From Rhipidocladum racemiflorum (Eukaryota; Streptophyta; Magnoliopsida; Poales; Poaceae): DNA of 64,000 nt. The notes beneath the pieces were generated by a model. The model ran no database searches. It saw only the letters and a program-made list of their open reading frames with translations, and was not told the origin of the DNA. The stretch's first letter is position 1. Every line of letters begins with the position of its first letter. A program made the position numbers and the translations under genes. Below, one piece after another: positions 59,267-64,000 of the stretch. The stretch is from assembly GCA_036346355.1 (NCBI GenBank), contig CM070576.1, positions 52,871,712 through 52,935,711 of the forward strand, read 5' to 3'.

Positions 59267-59445
59267 CGGACGTCAGTTTTTTCGCAACATTTTCTTTCTA
59301 CGTGTGAAACATTTTTTTCTACATGGTGAAACATTTTTCTTCGACAAACAGTAAAAAAAATGTTTCATAACGTTAAAACAAATGTTTCATACGTTCAAAA
59401 AAAATGTTGCACGGCGTCCGAAAAAAAACGAGAATCGGACGTCCG
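59267..59445. mobile_element. Foldback (MITE-like) element
   Basis: The left arm CGGACGTC..TTTTTTCGCAACATTTT..GTGTGAAACATTTTTTTC is an inverted copy of the right arm, ending GTTGCACGGCGTCCG...CGGACGTCCG, with a turn near CGACAAACAGTAAAA. Whole-length self-complementarity suggests a foldback MITE. Target duplications are not clear, and the real ends may lie slightly outside. Confidence 0.7.
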
Positions 59446-59459
59446 GGGGTAAGTTTCTC

Positions 59460-59850
59460 CCATTTGATTTTGTTGTAACATCTGTTCACAAAGCTTGTGC
59501 AAGAGGCATTTGTTGCAATATGTATTTTAACTTGTTGCATCAACGTTTATGTTTTGTTGCATCAGAGAAGTTGAATTGTTGCACTGAGGAAATTATTGCA
59601 TCTCTTTTCAGTTTTGTTGCAAATGTGTTTTAGATTTGTTGCAGTAGTTACCACTGATTGTTGTGTACGAGATCTTATATGTGACTGATAGGAGAAGCAT
59701 TTTGTTGCAGCTATGCTATTTTCGTCTCTACATAAATATTTTGTTGCAAACACTTCTTCTAATGTGTTGAATGTGAAATTGTAAAATGTTGCATCAATTA
59801 TCTTTGAATGTTGCCACTACTTTTTCCAAATGTTGCAACATTGTAACACC
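59460..59850. repeat. TTGTTGCA-rich region
   Basis: The octamer TTGTTGCA or near forms (TGTTGCA, ATGTTGCA) recur about twelve times at irregular spacing, for example near 59509, 59532, 59553, 59574, 59616, 59636, 59701, 59740 and 59788. The rest is T-rich. It follows the foldback element, which also has TTGCA/AACATT motifs, so both may belong to one larger element. Confidence 0.6.
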
Positions 59851-60104
59851 ATGAATTTATACGATTTGGATACCTAGTAGTTTAAATCATAACCTTATCT
59901 CTATCTTTGTGGTTTTATTCAATTTTTAGTGATAATTTTGATAGTCATCTCAATTTTTTCAGGATATTGGATTTCTTTTTTTTTGTATTTGGTTGTACAT
60001 ATTAACTATAATTGTTACAAGTATTGTGTAAAAGTGCTGAGATGTGTTCGATTCCTAGTTGCCTATTAATTACTTATAGAATCTTGTTTACTGTTTCTAT
60101 AACT

Positions 60105-60720
60105 GTAGCATCTTGCATCAGCTGAAAGCAGCTCTAGAAGTAGTCGCAGCGAGCTGTGGCACCGAACACCGTGCGCGACCTGGCGCCCGCCGCCCGCCCG
60201 GCAACCAACCAACCACGCCGCGGTGGGAGCAACGCGCGGTTGCTGGCCAGGCACCGAGCCTAACGCGCGCACGCCGCGGAGGGCACGAGACGCGGCTTTA
60301 ACGTACGTACGCCCAGCCGAACCCCACCGGCCCCGCTCCCCGTGCCCAGCCCGCCGCCGCTCGATCGCGGGAGGTAGAGGAGCCCGTCGGTCCGGCGCGC
60401 GCTTGCTGCTACGTGCGTAGGAGCGCAGCCGCGAGCGAGGGCGGGGCGGCCGGAGGCGCGGGGTGGGCTGATCGGAGACTCGGGCGAGAAATTCCGTGGC
60501 GTTGCGCGGGTGTTACTCCTCCCACCGGCCGCGGATCACTTCGGCTTGGCCGGCGGACGCGCTGGCTTGCCCGCTGTGTAGAGGGAGACCGCCCGGAGCC
60601 TGGGCTAGCAACGGAAGGTGATTTTGTTTTTCCGCGTCCATCTTAGACTGCATTATTGGTGCTTGAGGAGGCCGACGAACGAATGACAGCACTGGTGGCA
60701 CGTTCGAGCTACTAGAAGGT
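60105..60720. other. GC-rich block without a recognised gene
   Basis: The block is very rich in CG with CGCCCGCCGCCCGCCC-type runs. Open frames exist on both strands but give only Arg/Ala/Pro-rich sequence with no domain. It could be a CpG-rich first exon or promoter of a lost gene; the DNA before and after is AT-rich. Confidence 0.35.
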
Positions 60721-61154
60721 AATTTCTTTGTCCAAGTTTACAAAGCCTATCTTTCTAAGGATCTTATCTCTAATAAATACTCAGATTTATTTTATATTCT
60801 CTGCGTGCGTGTACATATCGAATATAGTGATTAGAGATAACAATTATAGGTGATACAACCATTTTTAATACCTGTTTAGTCTATTTATTAAAAGAAAATA
60901 CGTCCTATCAACGTGGACGGGATTAGTATCTCCGAGAGCACCAGATCGCGACTTCATACACAGCCTGATCACTTATTCATAATGTAAGGTTGTTGGTAAG
61001 TACACGTCTGCCGGGTTCCCGCGGTATCCGATGATCCATCATTCATGCGAACAAAACGCTGTCCATCATGCATGCACATCTCTAAGCCAGGAACCAGCAA
61101 GAAGCTAGCTAGGTCCATTTCCCTGCAATTAAAACGCTGAAAACACTGCCCCAC

Positions 61155-62969
61155 ATGCGGATTAATTTCCACAAGAGTGAATTGATTCCTGTTGGCTGTG
61201 ACAATGATGAGATAAAAAGTTTTGACAACATCCTTTGTTGTAAAATTGGATCTTTCCCAATAAAATATCTTGGGATTCCCCTTCATTATGAGAAAATTAA
61301 GAAAGAAGATTTCCAACCCCTTATTGATAAGATTCTGAAAAGGATTGCTGGATGGAGAGGCAAACTCCTTTCCCCTAGTGGTAGATTAATTCTGATTAAA
61401 TCTTGTTTGGCTAGCATCCCTCTTTATCTTCTCTCTTTTTTTAAATTCCCTAAGTGGGCGTTGGATTCCATTAACTCTCACATGGCTAACTGTCTTTGGA
61501 GTGATTATGAAGGGCATAATAAACTTCATTTAGCTAACTGGCATTTAGTTTGTATGAAAAAAGATTTTGGCGGTCTGGGCGTTCCTAATATTAGAGATCT
61601 TAATTTGTGTCTGTTAGCCTCCTGGGTTAGAAGATTATATTCTAAAGATGACAGACAGTGGAAAAGCTTAGTGAACTTCAAATATAAAGTCAAAAACCCC
61701 AACATTTTCACTTGTAAGTCCGATCATAGTTCAGTTTTACGGAAAGGTATTGCAGGCTATGAAAGCTACCAAGTTTGGCTATAGATGGAGTGTGGGTAAT
61801 GGTGAGAAAATTAGATTTTGGGAGGACATTTGGTTTGGCTCTTCTTGTTTAGCTATTCAATTCTGGGACCTTTATATGCTTGTTAATGAGAAAGGGGTTA
61901 CGATTGCAGAGGTTTGGGATGGTTTTAATATTAAGTGCACCTTTAGGAGAACCTTCTCTGAAGAAATGATGATCAGTTGGTTTGAATTGGTTGAAGTAGC
62001 TAACAACATAAAGCTCAGTGAGAATGAGGATGCTCTTATTTGGCAATATAGTAGTAATGGTGCTTACTCTGCTAAATCTTTATATGCAATCATCAATTTC
62101 AGGGGTGTTATGCTTGTCTTTATTAATTTGTTTGGAGTTTGATTGTTCCGCCTAAGATTCACTTTTTCCTTTGGCTCCTCCACCACAATAAAATTATGAC
62201 AAAAGATAATTTGACTAAAAGAGGTATAGACAAAGGAATGGTTTGTAGTTTTTGCGATGAAAACGAAAGTACTACTCATCTGTTTTTTGAATGTGTTGTG
62301 GCTAAAAATATTTGGAGTGTGGTTAGTGATTATTTCGTGTTGGACATAGGTTATAATTTTGAATCGAGCTCGGTTTTGGTGAGTAATAAGAAAAATGCTG
62401 CTCTAAATTCTATTGGTCTTTGTTGTTTTGTGGTGTGTATGGAAACAAAGAAATAATATGATCTTTCTTTACCAGGATTGGCTAGATGTGAAAACAATTT
62501 GGAGAAAGATGCTTACCACGTTAAAGAACTGGAGGCCTCTATACAAAGGAGATGGTAGGTCAAGTGGAGAAATTTTTGCAGTACACTGGAGGCGAAAATC
62601 AAAGCACCATTGCCATTAACACTGAGTTCGGAAACAACTAAGTGAAAGAGAAAATTTGGTGGATATGACAATTCGGTGGAAAGAATCCCGGAAGAGCTGG
62701 CCTCCTGTCTTCCTTCCTTGACCACAGATGAAAGCAAAGAAGATTTTTTAGTATACATTCGTGTTTTGGAGGTTCTGATAACTAAAGTTTTTGTTGGAGA
62801 ATTTTGGTTGATGCTGATTTGCTGTAATAGGCTCTCATCTTGAGTTTTTGGTTTTGAGTATCGTTTGCGTATCATGTAATGATAACTGTGACTCAAAACA
62901 GATACATACTGTTTCAGTTTCTTCAATGGAACTGGGATATCAACAGGATTGATATCCTTTTGGTCTAAA
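61155..62969 (+). mobile_element. 5'-truncated LINE with 14-bp target duplication
   Basis: AAACACTGCCCCAC occurs at 61141-61154 and 62970-62983. The plus strand encodes the C-terminal part of LINE ORF2, starting RINFHKSELIPVG at the end of the RT core, then KYLGIPLHYEKIKKEDFQPL, LKRIAGWRGKLLSPSGRLIL, LWSDYEGHNKLHLANWHLV, DFGGLGVPNIRDLNLCLLAS, IRFWEDIWFGSSCLAIQF, and the zf-RVT piece VCSFCDENESTTHLFFECVV (62245-62305). The first frame is open for 209 codons; shifts occur near 61750 and 62120. The endonuclease and the RT catalytic core are missing, so it cannot move by itself. The 3' end lacks a long poly-A. It is the same family as the LINE at 25361-26927 and more complete. Confidence 0.93.
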
Positions 62970-62983
62970 AAACACTGCCCCAC

Positions 62984-64000
62984 CGGCCGGGCCGGCTCAT
63001 CGTCGGCAAGAACCAAGAACGCGCGCGGTACGTACGATCCAGCGACTTCATTTATAAACTACTCATATGAGATAGGAATAGCAGGACACCCGGGCTGCGC
63101 GCCCTACCGATGGATGGATCTACCCGGTCTGATTGGACCAGATCAGAGCTGGTCACTCGCATGCAGCCGAGTTACTTGGTTCCATGATGACCATAGGTCC
63201 GTGTATATCATAAATGTTCTCTTCGCATTTGAGTTGAGTATGGTAATACTAGCACAACGACGATCACCTGCAATAGAAAACCGATAGCTTCTGGAATCTG
63301 GGATCCGTCACACTTACGCACATAAACGAGCAGCATTAGCTTAGAAGAAAAGGGAAGTACAAGCGATCAGATCGGTATATTAGCCACGGCCATGCATTGT
63401 AATACTGGCACGAACTAGTGGGAGGATAAAGACGATGGATGTATAGCCTCTGTGCATGCATGAAAAATTGAAAAGCAGTATGGCTTCACGATCCATGCAT
63501 GGTACCATGCAGATGCAGCTATGTTTAGTATGGGGTCTGTTGCATGTGTATCCTGTCGTACCCGTCGTATTGAAAATTTGACTCCTGGTAAAACTGGGCA
63601 TGGAGACGATTTCTTACGAGTCCTCTAGCGCATCCATCCACATGCATGCATGAGCAGTAAAAAAAAACTCCCCAACTGTACTAACTACTAAGTACTAACA
63701 GCATTCTTGTCATCCTCCATGATTTTATTAGCAGCTTATCATTTATACAATGATGGTAAAAATGGGGAGAAAGGTGATATGACCTTCACAATAAGCAACT
63801 GAAGAACATTGTTATTTGGCACCAAAAGTACTCCAGATTGAAAACGCAAGTAGTTTTTAAGCTTATAACAGTGCGGACAAGGTATTGTCTTGCACTGTGA
63901 AATGCTACACTTAATTGAGTAGGTGCGCAGCTAGCCGTGTAGGTGCATGCATGCAAAGACGAATGGAAACTAACTAGCCACAAAGTTTAAATCCACTCTC
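62984..64000. other. Right-end spacer, no gene seen
   Basis: Short open frames are present but none shows protein character. The region has several CATGCATG-type motifs (near 63456, 63493, 63644 and 63944) and an A-run near 63660. It may be upstream DNA of a gene beyond the window, which cannot be judged from here. Confidence 0.4.

Noticed and set aside
60113..60646. Open frames in the GC-rich block
   Set aside because: No conserved domain, overlapping frames on both strands, and Arg/Ala/Gly composition expected from GC-rich DNA.

Overview
The window is nuclear DNA from a grass, most likely of the rice tribe. The evidence is two intact intron-containing plant genes with GT-AG splice sites, GC-rich first exons next to AT-rich introns, and dense nested plant retrotransposons, solo LTRs and MITEs. 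I see no bacterial, phage or CRISPR features. The exact species cannot be fixed by eye.

Two genes look functional. On the minus strand (8397 to 3496) is a 15-exon betaine aldehyde dehydrogenase of BADH1 type. It gives an uninterrupted 505-residue protein with the peroxisomal C-terminus SKL. On the plus strand (28552 to 35621) is a four-exon, 308-residue SEP plus UBX protein of the PUX4 (CDC48 adaptor) type, with introns 1 and 2 enlarged by solo LTRs. Beside BADH1, on the plus strand, is a coding-like multi-exon locus (about 8850-12726) that I cannot name and that looks partly decayed.

Broken genes are a PPR fragment with an internal tandem duplication (2319-3110, minus), an NYN/C2H2 zinc-finger gene (53452-55975, plus) and a hAT transposase gene (about 55976-58904, plus).

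Layout: 1-2186 is the 3' end of a Ty1/copia element. 2.3-3.1 kb is the PPR pseudogene. 3.5-8.9 kb is BADH1 and a divergent promoter region. 8.9-12.7 kb is the unassigned locus. 14310-27004 is an old copia element carrying a 3.4-kb solo LTR, a Tourist-like MITE and, in its upstream LTR, a LINE that itself contains a piece of gypsy-type LTR. 27262-28237 is an Ac-like hAT element. 28.5-35.6 kb is the PUX4-like gene. 36275-42507 is a copia element. 42516-53446 is a Tat-lineage-like Ty3/gypsy element inserted 3 bp beyond that copia element's target duplication. 53.4-59 kb is the NYN pseudogene, split by a solo LTR and cut off by the hAT element. 59.2-59.9 kb is a foldback element and TTGTTGCA-rich DNA. 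61155-62969 is a second LINE. The last kilobase is apparently empty.

Target-site duplications read directly from the sequence fix eight insertions (one more is tentative) and allow the older locus to be inferred: the NYN gene once lay about 0.65 kb downstream of the PUX4-like stop codon. No new defence, metabolic or genetic system is evident. The most unusual structures are the antisense gene inside the gypsy element (own TATA box and intron, a known trait of the Tat lineage), hairpin-forming tandem repeats in two LTR families, and systematic CAGG-context differences between the two gypsy LTRs that could be a sequencing artefact.
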